NCBI RefSeq assembly: GCF_040802235.1
Contig: NC_133167.1
Coordinates: forward strand, 94,722,001 to 94,786,000
Direction of reading: 5' to 3'
Origin: Manis javanica
Lineage: Eukaryota; Chordata; Mammalia; Pholidota; Manidae
Length of the DNA stretch: 64,000 nucleotides
Of the stretch, positions 1 to 13,400 are shown in pieces. The notes below the pieces were generated by a model. The model had not been told where the DNA came from. It did no database searches and saw only the letters and a program-made list of their open reading frames with translations. Position numbers and translations under genes: made by a program. Each line of letters begins with the position of its first letter. The stretch's first letter is position 1.

Positions 1-155
1 ATGCATTTGAATGAAATGAGTATCAGATTTTTAATGTTTCAGTGGTTTTTGTACCAGTCTTTGATTACCCTTCTGCACTGTTCTCTGAATACCGTAGCTT
101 CTTTTCCTGAGCAGGTGAGTGCACACTAATGGGGTGAGGCTTTGCAGGTTGACGT

Positions 156-156
<1 letters not shown>
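1..156. other. Unassigned sequence before CA repeat
   Basis: No repeat family, exon or RNA gene recognised. It ends at the dinucleotide tract. Confidence 0.5.

Positions 157-232
<76 letters not shown>
157..232. repeat. (CA)n microsatellite with TA tail
   Basis: About 35 uninterrupted CA units run into a short TATATAT stretch. Long pure CA tracts of this kind are typical of mammalian genomes and usually vary in length. The open frame across it on the minus strand (poly Cys-Val) is an artefact of the repeat. Confidence 0.97.
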
Positions 233-233
<1 letters not shown>

Positions 234-2460
234 TTTTTAGTCTCAGTTTGACACTACATTTCCCTCTTCTTACTTTTTCTTCTTACTCGTATTTTTACTC
301 CATACTATGTTTTGTTTCATAAATATTCTTTTCACATTTCCATCTGACAGATCCTCCTTTGGTTGTATGTAAATATGATTTCAGCCTGCTTGTGAGAGGC
401 CCGTGGTGCCCCAGGGAGGCGCCGGGCACCCCCACTCCCCCAACCACAGGGCCCTAGTGGGAGCCTTAGGCATTGTGCTCAGAGAGCGAGATCTGAGAGA
501 GCTCAGACCTGGGTTTTGCTGCACAGTCTTCAACCGGTGAACTTTTCTTGAGGAGAACAAGTGATTTTTACGAGACGTGGAGATATATTGACGGTCACAG
601 ATGGGATGCCATGTAATGCATGCCCACATCTGCTCACCGTGAAACAAACCGCTTTGTCATTTTATGAGTCAGTTTTATTTGTGCAAAAGATGAGTGGTTA
701 GGATAGCTGGATGGCAAGAGTTTGATGTAAAATGAAGTTTAACTCTCTTGGGGGGAAAAAAGGAAGCCAGTGGAGATTTACAATGTCATACATTGCTTAT
801 TTTTATAGCTTGACTTAATCATTTCAAATACACAGCTACAAACACACAAGATAAACCAAAGCATAGAAACTGTTGTAAGGATACCAACATCCTGAGCAAA
901 CTTGCTCCTGTCTCCTGAACTACCAAGGACCTAAAATCATTTTACTTTTGATGATGTACCTTAGAGTGCATGCTTTTATAATAGTAAACTATTGAAAGAT
1001 TAATTTTATGTTATTTTAATACATAATACAGTTTGATCAAAGTGATTATAAATTATCAGTATATAATAATTCATAATCTATTTTCTGCATTTATATAATT
1101 AGATTTAAGATGACAGTGGGTCATTACAAAATACGCTGTGGACAGATTTGCATGCTTCCAGAAATATGCCAAATAGGAAAGTATGTGTCATAATAATAAC
1201 AAGGGTTGTAATTAATGTTTATGGACAACTATGATATAATATCCATAAAAGCTGTCAAACAGCAACATTAAATAATGATGCTAATACTTAAGTGAGAACA
1301 CATAGATTGGAGCAATAGAGAAAAAAATGGAATATGAGAGACTGAAGGGCAAAAGTAAACGGACTGCATTCTAAATGTTTTAGGGCAGAAAAATCAAAAG
1401 AAATTTGTATATTTAACATCTTGAGATTAATTAAGTCAAATTAATTCTGCAGCATCAGACAGTGTCTGTGGTCACAGCTCTGTAAGTGAAGCTACCTTAA
1501 ATATAGAGGAAGAAGCCCAATAAGTCCAATAATTAATTAGGAGATACTTTAACTTTTAAAACTGTATTGAAAACACACTTTAAACTTGCCAGAGAATTTT
1601 GAAAGACTCCCTGAAATTAAAACGGTCCATAAGTAGGAACCCTATTTCTAATACACCCACATATGCATATCAATAGGATCGAGAGAGGGTTCCAGAAGTA
1701 AGTCACCTTTGAGCCTGAAAGTGCAAATGATTTAACTGCATGACTGAATTAAATTTTAAAATCACATAATGATGAACTCTTAAGGAAAATATAGATGTAG
1801 TGAACTGAGTTCTGACTTTCAGGAGTTAAGATAACTTATTTGATTTGAAATAATCAGGTTCTGTTTTGATGCCTCTTTAAGATTCATAAAGGGGATTCAC
1901 ACAGACAGAAGTCGGGCTCCATCCTGCACTAACTCTCTGCTTACAGAAGGAATGAAGGGGCACCCATCTGTGTAACTAACATCCATGCCATCTACTTATC
2001 TCAATGTTTAGAGTTACTGATGTGTCTCGTCAGTCATACTTCCATGGGAAAGTATTAGAGCTTCCTGTCAACATGCAAATATTTTACCTAAATAAAGTGT
2101 TTAACCATTACCTAAAAAAAAGAGAGAGAAGAAAATCTAATCATGTATCAGAGAGCCAAGTGATGACAGTACTGCTGCTAAGGTAGGGAAGCATTTCTGA
2201 GAAAGATGGGTGTGGCATTTGGACTCAGGGTTCTGCCCTGGAGTAATGACTTAAAAAAGGGATAACACAGCAATATGAAGACCAAGTACCAAGAAGAGCA
2301 AGAATTCATACACAGGCCACAAGGTACCCTGAAAACTGAATTAATCTATTGCAACGTTTGATAAAGTGTCTAAGAGAAATTCTCAAGTCAATGCTGCATT
2401 CTATTTTTTTCCAATATTAACCCTGCACTTTGTGGGGGAAACTCTAATATCATTACTCAA
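233..2460. other. Unassigned AT-rich DNA
   Basis: Mostly AT-rich unique-looking sequence with no recognisable exon, RNA gene or confidently named repeat. A short GC-richer patch lies at about 387-520 but has no coding support. Short open frames here are at chance length. Confidence 0.5.
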
Positions 2461-3560
2461 GAGCATTCTTTTAGAACCGAAGTCTGTCTTGGTATTTGGA
2501 GACAGGGATCAAGATGATGACATCAGAGGCTCTTGAACTTACCCCCTCCCATGGATAGATCAGATGTGCCGGTACACAGAGAGGTTCCCTTGGAGGGAAA
2601 TTCGGAAACTGAGTGCCTCCCGCACATGAGATGAATGAGAAAATCTCCACATCTAGAAGGAAGGAAAGGCTGAGCCACAATCTCACTATACACCCCAATC
2701 TGGGCACAGAACCGTACAAGCGGGAGGGAACCTTCAATTCCCAGCTTATCCCTGAGGAACTAAGGGAAAAGACCAAACATCTAGCACCCCAACTTTTAGG
2801 ACTCCCATCTGAGGGGTGGGCTCCCCAAACTCTCACTCTGAGTGCACTAGTCCCACAGGACTTAGCAAACCAAGATGTGTTTTTTAAGGGTCTCATCTAC
2901 CGCCTCCCTTTAGGGCACAGCACGGAGGGAGCAGGTGAGTCAGTCTTTCCTGGAAGGGGTTTGATGGGTCCGCACCTCACTACATGCTGCCTGAGGGTGT
3001 GGCATGGAATTAGGATGAGTGGGTGCTCACTGGGATCATCCCGGGTCTCCAGCTCCTGTGCCCTTCCCGAACCTGCCCACTTCTGCTCTAATACTGAAAC
3101 AAGGCGCCAGGATGTTCTTGGGAGGAGCTTATGGACACACCCTGTACCCCAAACCTTATGAATGTGATCTGCAGGATTGGATCCCTGGCTCTGATCGCCA
3201 GCAGGGCTTGCAGTCAGGAGTCTCACAGCCGGATAGCAAACAAGGCGCAGGAACTGCCTCCCTCGCCTCCTGCTCCCCCACCTCCCCGAGGCTGTCTACC
3301 CTGGCCCAGCAAAGGGTGCAAGCAAGTTCCTCCCTGGAAGTGGTTTTCCTGCAGAGCTTTCCCAGCTGCAGCCTGACTCTCCAGCATCTCATCAGCCTGC
3401 ATCCAGGTGCTGCCTGAGACCCTCCCCTTTGGGACACTGACAGGTGTTCGCACATCCTCGTCTACGGGACCCACAAAGAACAAAGTCAGCAGCTTGGACT
3501 CCCAAAGGTTGGGAGGCAACCACAAGCTCAGGTCTGGCCGACTGACAAGGTTCATTTACA
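2461..3560. other. GC-rich block of unknown origin
   Basis: This kilobase is clearly richer in G+C than its flanks and carries overlapping open frames on both strands. The longest, 182 codons on the plus strand at 2613-3161, has no recognisable domain, signal peptide or membrane segment. A textbook 5' splice-donor match (CAG/GTGAGT) lies at about 2933-2941 inside that frame. Frames open on both strands are what a stop-poor GC-rich sequence gives by chance, so I do not call a gene. It may be a degenerate repeat (ERV-like) that I cannot name, or a unique segment. Confidence 0.45.
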
Positions 3561-4384
3561 TGATGCCAATGAAGAAAGTTCAGGGGAGCATATGTAATTG
3601 TATTTAATTTCACAGGCATGTATCGTACCAAAACCAATACTTCAGATGCAGATATTAATCTTAGCATTTCACATCTAAGTAAACTTTCAGAAATGTATCC
3701 AAATTCTTAGTGCTACTAAGTAGTGGAATCGGGTTTTAAAATACATGATTCAGAAATCTATGCTCTTTATGCTATACTACAATACAGAATTTTACAACAT
3801 GCAAAATATTGTGTGTCATGTGTCCCAATCATTTAATGTATAACTTGACAGCTATATTTGCCATTTCTGCTCACGTTACACTTCTAGCTTTTTAATCTAA
3901 AAGCAATTGGTATTTGCTTGAATTAACAAGATTTTAACTGAGCACCTCAACCACAGTAAAAAAAGGGCAACTTAGCTGCCTGAGAGCAGCCGTTCTCATG
4001 ACCCTCCATGCACATGATGTAAGGACATATTTGTAATAGCAGCCCAGATGACAATAAAATGTGTTCTCTTAATCACTGTAGCTTCTATAAAAGCAATCAT
4101 ACAAGTTATATTTCTCTGGATGGTCACATGCTTAGCACAGAAACACATGCACACCCAAATAAAAAACTAGAAAACATCATACATGTAAAATACAATTCAA
4201 AATGAATTTCAAACACCTTTTGATAAGCAGGAAAAAAAATGATCGGCTTTCTCAGAAAAAACAAGAACATGAACTGAAACCAAGTTTTTTTCTGAACCTG
4301 AAGTATTCATCAATTGCCATGGCTTTAAACTTATAATTTGTGTATATTCTTATTAAGCAAAAATAAAAACTGCATTTCTCTAAT
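3561..4384. other. Unassigned AT-rich DNA
   Basis: Nothing recognised. Several short A runs and AT-rich stretches only. Confidence 0.5.
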
Positions 4385-4487
4385 ATTTATGCTGTTAAAT
4401 ACATCTTTAATGCATGCTATTAAATACATTTATATAAATATAAATATATTTATACATTTTTATAATTTATGCTGTTAAATACATCTT
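4385..4487. repeat. 23-bp direct repeat flanking AT-rich spacer
   Basis: The 23-mer beginning atttatgctgttaaatac occurs at 4385-4407 and again, identical, at 4465-4487. Between the copies lie TAAATA/TATA-rich repeats. The 80-bp period suggests a local duplication followed by divergence of the spacer. Confidence 0.85.
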
Positions 4488-5609
4488 CTGAAGCCTAGAG
4501 GGCATGAAGAGTGTAACAAATTTATCAGGGCACTGGAGGAAGCTACAGAGCATCATGAGCCCAATTGATGGACACAGAAATTACATGGAATCAGGTTGAT
4601 GGAGAAAAGCAATATAGTTGCAGAATAGTAACATAGCAAGGCAGAGTACAGGATTCCCCCACACTGTAGTGCAGTTGCCCACCAAACTCTTAGCTGAGTC
4701 ACCTGACCAGACACACTCAGGTCTATTTGGAGACAATCTTGAGTCAATTAATTTGAGACTATGGGGATGTTGTCCCACTACCCTGGTATCATAGCAGTTA
4801 GGGCTGACACTTGTCTTCCGGATAAAGGCATATGGTAACCTATAAAATACACTAAAGGTTTGCCACAGGGATGCACAGAATGGGTATGAGTGTCAGGCAC
4901 CGAAGCATAATAGGACCTAGCTTCCACTTGGTAACTTCAGGGACGTTAAATACACATTGCTAGGAATTCCCTTCCCATTTTTCTAAAGGCAGGTCAGCCT
5001 GCTCACTTATCCGAATGCCAGTACCTGAGCCCTGGCTTCTCATTTCTGTGCAGGGAGCACAGCCTCCACTATGTATGGAAAATGCCTATTTATTGCCATA
5101 AAACAGAGTGCTTAGGGAACACTTGAGCCATAAATATTGTCTGCTTTAAGCTTTTGTTTCAAGAAAATGAAGCAAACACAAAAATCATTGCATATTTAAG
5201 TAAAACCAGTAGCATGAAAGAAAATCACTAGCAAGAAAAATCCCACAAACAGAAACACCAATGAACTTTAACATAAATATTATCCTTGGAGAAATGAAAA
5301 GACACCACAATCCCAAATCACATAAGTGCTTCAGAAGCATCAAGGGACTTAACGTGTGGAAATGAAAGTGAACAAGAAGCAGATGACATGAAGACTAACA
5401 GAAATGAGTATAAAAACAGACTAAATAAGGAGCTGGAAGGAATTCTGAGTTTTCCTGAGTTGAAGCAGGACTTGAATCAACGGCCAAATCTTCCACCAAT
5501 TGCCTCAGAGGAAAACAAACCTGGCCTAAACTGGACTGTGGCCACGTCATGAGAGGAAGATAATGACGAGAACTAGGAGAGCTCCTAAGAACTAGAGTCA
5601 AAGTCGTAT
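4488..5609. other. Unassigned DNA
   Basis: No gene or named repeat recognised. It has mixed composition and only short chance open frames. Confidence 0.5.
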
Positions 5610-5990
5610 GCAGCTTTTGTGTCTAACAGGCCTATTCTGCGTGTGTCTGGGAGGAGTTTTTGTAAAGAAGCCCCTCTGTTCCCCAGGGAGGCCAGGTATC
5701 TAAGCCACTGAGGGCCCGAGCGGAACGACAAGACTGAGTAAGGGGGAGTCCGCTCCCCGCCTGACTTTGGGCCGGGCCGTCGGTATTGTGCTTTTACCCT
5801 CAGACTGGCATGGACATCCCTGCTTCTCCTCATTCCCAGGACTTCAGGCTGGGACTGAAATCATTCCATTGGCTCTTCCAGGTTTCCAGCTTGCTGACCA
5901 CAAATCCTGGGCCTTCTTCATCTACACAATTTTCTGAGCCAATGCCTAATGATAAATCTCCTTATGCATATGAATATATCTTCACGTAGA
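5610..5990 (+). repeat. ERVL-type (MLT2-like) LTR fragment
   Basis: The sequence matches, in order, the distinctive middle and end of an abundant mammalian ERVL-class LTR. The blocks are 'gagggcccgagcggaac' near 5710, 'tcaggctgggactgaa' near 5845, 'ccattggctcttccaggt' near 5865, and a final 'gagccaatgcctaatgataaatctc' type AATAAA-like end near 5936-5960. It is the same family as the LTR at 28788. The LTR polyadenylation region is at its right end, giving plus orientation. The subfamily name is from memory and is not certain. Confidence 0.6.
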
Positions 5991-8900
5991 ATTAAAAAAA
6001 ATGTTAGGGAAAAATTATTTTAATACCTAGTCTTAAATAGGCCAATCTATATTCAACTTTGAGGGCAAAATATTTTTAGACATCCCAAAGGGCAGAACAT
6101 TTACAAGGCAAATAGCTTTCTTCTGTCTTTCCTACAAGTACTTCAGACAAGATTAAAGCCTGAACATACTTCATCAGTGTTCGTGAGGTGCTGCTCACGG
6201 CCGACATTCCCTGGCACGCCCTATGCAGGACCCCCATCTTGGCTGTTGATTTACCGTCCTGATCTGTTCTGGATTTATGGATATTCTTTGCTGTCTCCCT
6301 TTCTGTATCTCAACTCAATGACTCATAGGACACCTGATGTCACAAGAGGACTGATGTCACCGGCGAGATTTCCAGCGAACCCAGTTCCAGCATAATCTCC
6401 ACCCCGTGGCGTGTCCTGGTGGGTCAGCCTGCCAGTATGCACGCAGAGCAATGTTACTCTCAAGCGCCCACGTAGCACCCTTCCAGTGGGAGACAGAACG
6501 CCGAATGCACTTTGTTGCTCATTCTGGAGTTTAGGCAAGTGTCCTCGGTCAGAAATTATCTGACCACATGCCAGTCAGATCATTATTTTGGTGTCTCTGT
6601 ACGTCTGTTTCCCCATCAGTAAACTTGGCTGACCACCCTGCGCTCCCTATTTCATGAAGTCTTTTGACAACTATAGAATTCACAAATAGGAATGTTCTCT
6701 GTAAACAGTTGTAAAAATGAAAGAAGTTTTTACTTGTTTGATAAAATATTGGCAATCAAAGAATGTAGAATAATTTAGTGAACTCCAAATGATTAATAAA
6801 ATTAGATTTTAAGTGCAATGCAACCACTAACCAAGGTTAATACAGAACTGCAGCAGTCGCCATCACTGCTGGGGATGCTTTCACCGTCCATGTTTTTAAA
6901 GCATAATATTAATTCCCCTGGAGGAAATGAACCTGAGATAAACAATTACATGTTGTTTGTCAACTACTTCAAAAGGTACAGTAAAATTATAACACATCTT
7001 TCAATATAAGTTACTATAACATCTAAACACAGCCACAGAATTAAGGTATAAAAACTGAGATAGCATCTCCCTGCAGCATTCTACTTATCATGCAGTACCC
7101 TGATCTCATGAGAATTTAGGAAAAGCCCTTGCTGAGGCTTTGCTATAGTTCATGCTTTGACTTCAACACTTAATATGTTGTCCACCAAGATCCAGATTTC
7201 CTAAAAAACAAATCTGCTCTGGCCGTTGCCCATAAACCTTCTAATATCCTGTGCTTCATTTGACCTAAGACCTTAGATTTCCCGGTACCTGTTCAGCTCT
7301 CCTGCTTGAGAGAGAGAAGACTTTTGTGATGACACAGCCATACCTTTATTCTGCCCTGGGGTGGCCTGGTAGCGTTCCAGAGATTATTGGTTATCTTTCC
7401 TTCTCTGTATCTTCTATGTCCTCACAGGGCCTAGAATATAAAATGGAAGGAGCATTCCCTAAATATAAGGTCCCTTATGTTCATTTTGAATAGGAGACTT
7501 AGTTATAAAAAAAAGTTCTTTTCCTAAAAATAAATAACTTGTGAGCATTAATTATAAAGTGACTTTATTTTTAAAATTTTAAACCATCAAATAAATGTAA
7601 ATTATAACCACTTTGTATAGACAAGCGTTCTGGTAATGGATTAATAAGGAGTCATAAAACGATAAAGATTTCTAACTTCTATGTGTGTGCTTCTTACACA
7701 TCTGGCTTTGCCCCCACAGGAACGGATCTAGAGCCTTGAGGAACATTCGCATTTCCTTACTTCTTTGCTCCTGAGCTGGCATCAGTAAATCAAATTCCAA
7801 GTAAAGAAATTTAAAATCTCATTTTGGTATTTTTATTACATTTTAATGGCATGATTTTCCACGAAACGAATGAAGCATCAACTCTAGGGGCCCTCAGAGC
7901 CACAGAACCCTTTCCGAGTTGGCAGCGGCCTAAATGTATTCCTAAAGTCATATGCGCCCGAAAATTTGAAAAATTAAAATAATTTACAGCAATTCGTAGA
8001 AGTTGTGCGTGCTCTGTGCTGCTTTCCTGCCAGTACCATTGGAGGGGCCACGGGCACTTCCTGATAACCAGGCAGGAGGAAGTTAGCTGGGCATCTTCCC
8101 GCTTGGGTTCAGTGGGATACAGTGACGGGCTTCACAGTCATCTCCATGTGTACAGTTCAGTTGTTTTTAGCTGTTTCAGCACAGAAATCACTACCAAAGG
8201 GTGTGTTTCCCACTGTGCCAACTCACCTAGCATTGTGACAAAAAGGGGCAGAATCATGCACTATTTTGTGACTTAAATGTGTCCTAAGGTATGAATCACT
8301 GCAAGTGTGTGGATATGGAAGGAAAAATGACTAGAGTACATGGAGCTGGAAACTAGTCTATGGAAAATCTCCTGACCCTATTATAGGTACAACTGAATGT
8401 GGAGGATGTGGGTGTCATGGACACCTAATCAAAACAGAAGGTATCTCCCAATGGCGTATACTAAATAATATAGTGTATGCAATTAAAAATATGCCCTAAA
8501 AATAGAACTTCCAAGAAGGCTTTTATGTGTATGGTACAAATCTGTAGTAATACTACAAATAGTATTGTAAGCCTCAGGCATCTCAGCTTTCAATGAAAAT
8601 AAACCAATTTAGATCAGACATACTAAATGAAACACTGATTCTCTAACTCATCCCATAGAGAATGAAATTATTGCCATATGAATAAATGAACATTACATTG
8701 CCCTAATACCAAAATACTGAACTTGCCTCACTTTCATGCCCAGTGACCCCACTTCAGTGGGAACTTGAGCTCTGTAAGGTCATTTGTTCTTGCCAGCTAC
8801 GCTCGCCCTAAGTCGAGGGGGTTTACACATGACTGAGCCTACCTGCTGGAATGTTACAGAGGGTCTCTTTCTTCTCATTTGCTGTAAAGAATCCAACACA

Positions 8901-9575
8901 AAAGTGTCAGCTCACCCAAATTTCAAAATGAGGAGCTAAAGCATTATAAATGCTACAGAAGAAGCTCTAAAAATCAATTTTTGACACCTCTAGTTGACCA
9001 TCTTCAGACAATATAAGGAAATGTTAAGAATTCAGCCATGGAGTTCAGAAATTAAGAAGAAACGCCTCTAACAATGCTACTAGAGCACTGTGGCACTTTC
9101 CCAACCCACCCTCTAGGAGAGTAGGAAGGGAATTCTTCTCCCTCACCTCTGTTCAAGCCAGAGAGTTTTGAATGGATAACACAAAAGGTATGCATGGATC
9201 CCAGAAGTTTGCGAAGCCCTGATTTCTCTTAGAGCCCATACCTATAAAATTTTAAAACACTGTGACTAGTATTGCGTATTTGGTGGAGAGCAAAGTAATA
9301 GTGGAATTTACTGGGAATATACAGGAAAAATTAAGACCCTGGTCAATTGATTCTGGCAAATGTAAGCACAATATTATTCCAATGGAAATTAGGAGACACC
9401 AGGGTTACAAAATGGATCACCTGTTAGCAACAATGCATGCTAATGCATATGTATCTTCTAACAACTATCATATACAATTAAGTTTATTACTGTCTCTTTA
9501 GGCCACTACAGCCCTCTAACATAATCCCAAGGAAAGGGTAACTGCAGGCAGCATTACTGAGGGGGAGGTGAGGAA
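5991..9575. other. Unassigned DNA
   Basis: About 3.6 kb with no recognisable exon, RNA gene or confidently named repeat. The stretch 6177-6540 is somewhat GC-richer and has frames on both strands, but no similarity I can recognise. The rest is AT-rich. Confidence 0.5.
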
Positions 9576-9632
9576 ATACGTATATATGTGTATATATATA
9601 TACACACACAGAGGTATACATACACATATATG
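9576..9632. repeat. TA/CA-rich simple repeat
   Basis: Imperfect alternation of TATA, GTAT and CACA units, with partial self-complementarity. Confidence 0.8.
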
Positions 9633-10327
9633 CCCCCATCTCTCTCCAAAAGCCACTCAGCATAAATGCTTAAGGTTGTGGCTATAGATACAAAGAAATG
9701 CTTAAGTTTTCTTTAGATCAGAGTTATAGGCGTATTCCTCACAACGGGTGAAGGGTCAGAGTCCACATAGCCATTAGCTTTTTCGGACTCTATTGCCAAG
9801 AGAAAGAATTACCTCTAGCCCGAAAAGCATTAAGGCAGGTTAGTTATTGGGGGAAAGACAAAACACATTCTGATTACATACAACTGGCAACAGGATGGTA
9901 TATATTTTATTAGAGCTTTATAATTTTACATATGAAATACGGTGAGAAAATAAATAATTGGTCTCTTACTATCAGTCAGATTATTAAAGGTTATTTTTAT
10001 GTGCTGTGGAGTTCAATCCATTACTGGCTCATGAAGTCAATTTCATGGTTAATTATCAATATTTTCCTAAATACTCATTTAAATGGTTAAGTATACTTTT
10101 GTGAAACATATTAATTTTATATATGTCTATGTTTTCTGTGTGTACTGGCTTGTGACAAATCAAAGTACTTTGTACCATGAGTAGCAGTCAGAAATCTTAA
10201 AAGTCAACGACCTAAGCTACTCAAAGACCAAAATTGTCTATTGAATTTCTGTAAGTAGTATTTTAATTTTTTCTTATAAAAGGCCTAGCCCAAGAAGCTA
10301 AAAGACCACAAAGGCTATTAACTCCAA

Positions 10328-10439
10328 TTGATTCACGGGTCAGAGGGTAGACTTTGTAAGAAAAATATGAATAAATCACTAGCTTGATTCACGGGTCAGA
10401 GGGTAGACTTTGTAAGAAAAATATGAATAAATCACTAGC
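10328..10439 (+). repeat. Perfect 56-bp tandem duplication
   Basis: Unit 1 at 10328-10383 and unit 2 at 10384-10439 are identical over all 56 bases, starting ttgattcacgggtcagag. The unit is not low complexity and has no recognised repeat family. Two identical neutral copies imply a recent duplication, or an assembly artefact. Confidence 0.95.
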
Positions 10440-13400
10440 TCAAGAGTGGGAAAAGACGTTTATTACTTCACCTGTTTGGGGAAAATTAAGTGAAAAGCCA
10501 CAGAATACTTCAAATTCAGTTCCTCAGTAATACCTGTAGATACCTGGGCAAATTTTCATTTAAGAGTATTAATTTGTGTCTTTTTCATTTAACTGCTGTC
10601 ATGAAATTCAAATACTGTGTTTTAAGAAACTTTTAGGTTGCTTTCACTACCATACTTTTGAAGGCCACAAACCTCTTCTTAAAGTGATGGGGAGGTGGGT
10701 ATTTCCACTGAAGTGTCTATAAAATACATAGCTGTAAGAGCTAGGGATTCAGAGAGGGGCATTCCCATTCTCCAAATCCTCTTGTTCTAATACACATATG
10801 TATATGTGAACACAGACACTTTCAATATTACGTGCTAAGCATCCCACAATAATAAGCACAAGCTGTCATATTTTGGCTCGTAAAGGAGTGTGTCCAGCAA
10901 AGACCCAAAAGGTGACATGTAGTTCTGTATGAAGGAAGCAAGTATAAAATTATTAACAAAGCAAGAAGCAGAGAAAAGAAGGATCGGCGTTTGGCAATGC
11001 TTGGAAGAAGGGCTTGGACCAGGTCCTCTAGGATATCAGACACTGTTTTAATATGTTTGAACTCCATTCCCAAAGCAAATGGGGAGAAAGTAAGGTCTTT
11101 AAACAGAGGCCTTTAAGGCCAATAAGGTCTTTTAAAGAATGATTTAATTAAATTTTATTTCACAAAGTCCATGTTGGCTACAAATTGAAGAATGGAGTCA
11201 AGGGGCTATGCCTAGCATTGGGGACATCTACTGGTTACCACTGCAGAAACTGCAGCACAATAATACAATTATCAGCAGTGACACTGACAATGGTAATGGG
11301 AAATTGATGAATAAATCCACACATTTTGAGGAGGGCATATGGACCAATCTTCATGACTAACTTGATGCTAGTTATTAGGGACATTTAAAAAAATATAAAT
11401 TTCTAATTATTTTGGCTTGGATGACTGTGATCATGGTGGTTCTAACTATTAAGGATAAAGAAAAACGTAGGTTTCAGGTTGGAATAAAAACAATCAATTT
11501 AACTTTTTGACATTTTGAGGTGAAAGGTAGGATTGCACAATAGTCAGTTTACAAAATGGAGTTTAGGGAAAAAAAATATGTCCTAGGCAGAAAAGATGAG
11601 TTGCCAGTGCACTGGACAGCTCTCAGATAAAAGGAAGAATAGAAGTTCAGGAACAGGACAATGTGGAATATTTACATTAAAAAGTTATTGGAAGAAGAGT
11701 TCAAACTAGAGAATGTTAAAAGTGCTCAGAGAAATGCTTCCTTATGAAGGAAAAATCAGGGGAGCGTGGTATCACGGCTGTCAGTCCCTTCAAGAGTTTC
11801 AAAACTACAGGTTAATTTTTACCTCCAAGATCCCCGGAAAGAAAGCCAACAGTCCTTAAAAAGAGATACACCCAAAAAGTACAGTAACTCTTTCGTCCTT
11901 AAATTCATACAAAGAATATAAATCCTAGAGAAGAATTCTATTATCAGTCACAGGGAACATGGAAGAGAGAAGCAAGATCAGTGACCGCTAACATTTGATG
12001 GTTTATTTTTTAATTTATTTTTGCATCTGCATATTTGCAAGTATTTCATTAGTGCTGTAATTTTCATGTTGGGTCCCTCTTTTGTTTAGTCAAACTGTTT
12101 GCTATATTCACGTTTAACAACATTCTAACTCGGCTGACATAAGAAGGTAGGTCAGCATTGAGCTGCTTAGAGCCTTATTTTTTATCCAATGTGCCCCATA
12201 CTTTGGGGCATTCGTATAATCATTCCCTGTTTTCAGTACTTTTAAACAATTCAGTCATGAGCTTCATCAGAGTAGACAAGCATGAAATGAATGTTCTATC
12301 GTGGTTTATCAATGCCAGGAGGGCTCAGAGCGCAGTGATGCTAGAAGGCACTGGTGCCTGCTGCTTCACTTTCCCTTTTATTTAAGCAGGCAAATCCCTT
12401 CAAGCACTATTTTGAAATCCCAAGGACAGTGGTTGTCCTAATTTTGGAATAATATATTTACTCTTAATAGCTGACTCTCCTATGTAGTGGTCTTTTCTAT
12501 TAGAAATTTTAAACATGGGTTTTATGATTAGACTTAGCTTTATGCCATTTAGATTTATCTCAATAGTACATTGTTTAATTCAGTACCAATTTTGAAAACT
12601 ATTTCATCATTTAATATTTGTAATACTGGTTAGATAACTAATGTAAAGGGTAATGCATCATTACATTGTTAATTTAAGAATATTAAAACAAGTTTCTTTA
12701 TTAAAAAATCAAATATAGCAAGCAGATAAATATCTATAAACATTTTTCATTCTATTACACTTGCAAAAAAGTGTACCTGAATATGTAACTGGCCTACATC
12801 TCTCAAGTACTAACGTATAATAAGATTGTCAGATTGTATATCCTCAGAAGTTACACCCTTCTACATCTTTTACATTTATACACTCCCATTAAATATTCAT
12901 GACTATTACTTACTGACTCAGGGATTTAAATTCAAATGATTTCTGGTAAATAGCTACAAAGAAAACAAATTTTGGTTTTAGTCCTCATTTTGATTTTTCA
13001 AGGACACTTGGGAAAATTTTGGGGCCTTGAAGGTGAAAAACATTCCTTTCTCAGGTCGCGGTAAGGGAGGGCAGACTGGGCACTGGGCATGATTATCTGA
13101 AGTGGGCTTACAAGTCTACTTCCTGCTCTAACTGGTCTGAGGGGTTGCAAAATGGACAGCAATAATAGAACTAGAAGTATATGCTCAGGAATTTTCTGTT
13201 ATGGTTCAACATAGGCCCCTTCCCCACATGCAGCACTTTCCTTGGTGGCTTGAAGACAAAGATAATTGCTGCCAAGTCTGCAGAAGGGCAGCAAATTTTC
13301 TGTCTATCCAATTAAACTGCTCCTTCCTGGTAGGAAAAACGTTGTGCAGAGAAAAACCAAAGAGTTTAAGGTACATCTTCTGCCGAAGGGTTCTGTAGAT

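Noticed and set aside
2613..3417. Open frames of 182 and 132 codons on the plus strand as a gene
   Set aside because: Overlapping frames are open on both strands in a GC-rich block. There is no domain, no complete exon structure and no recognised homology.
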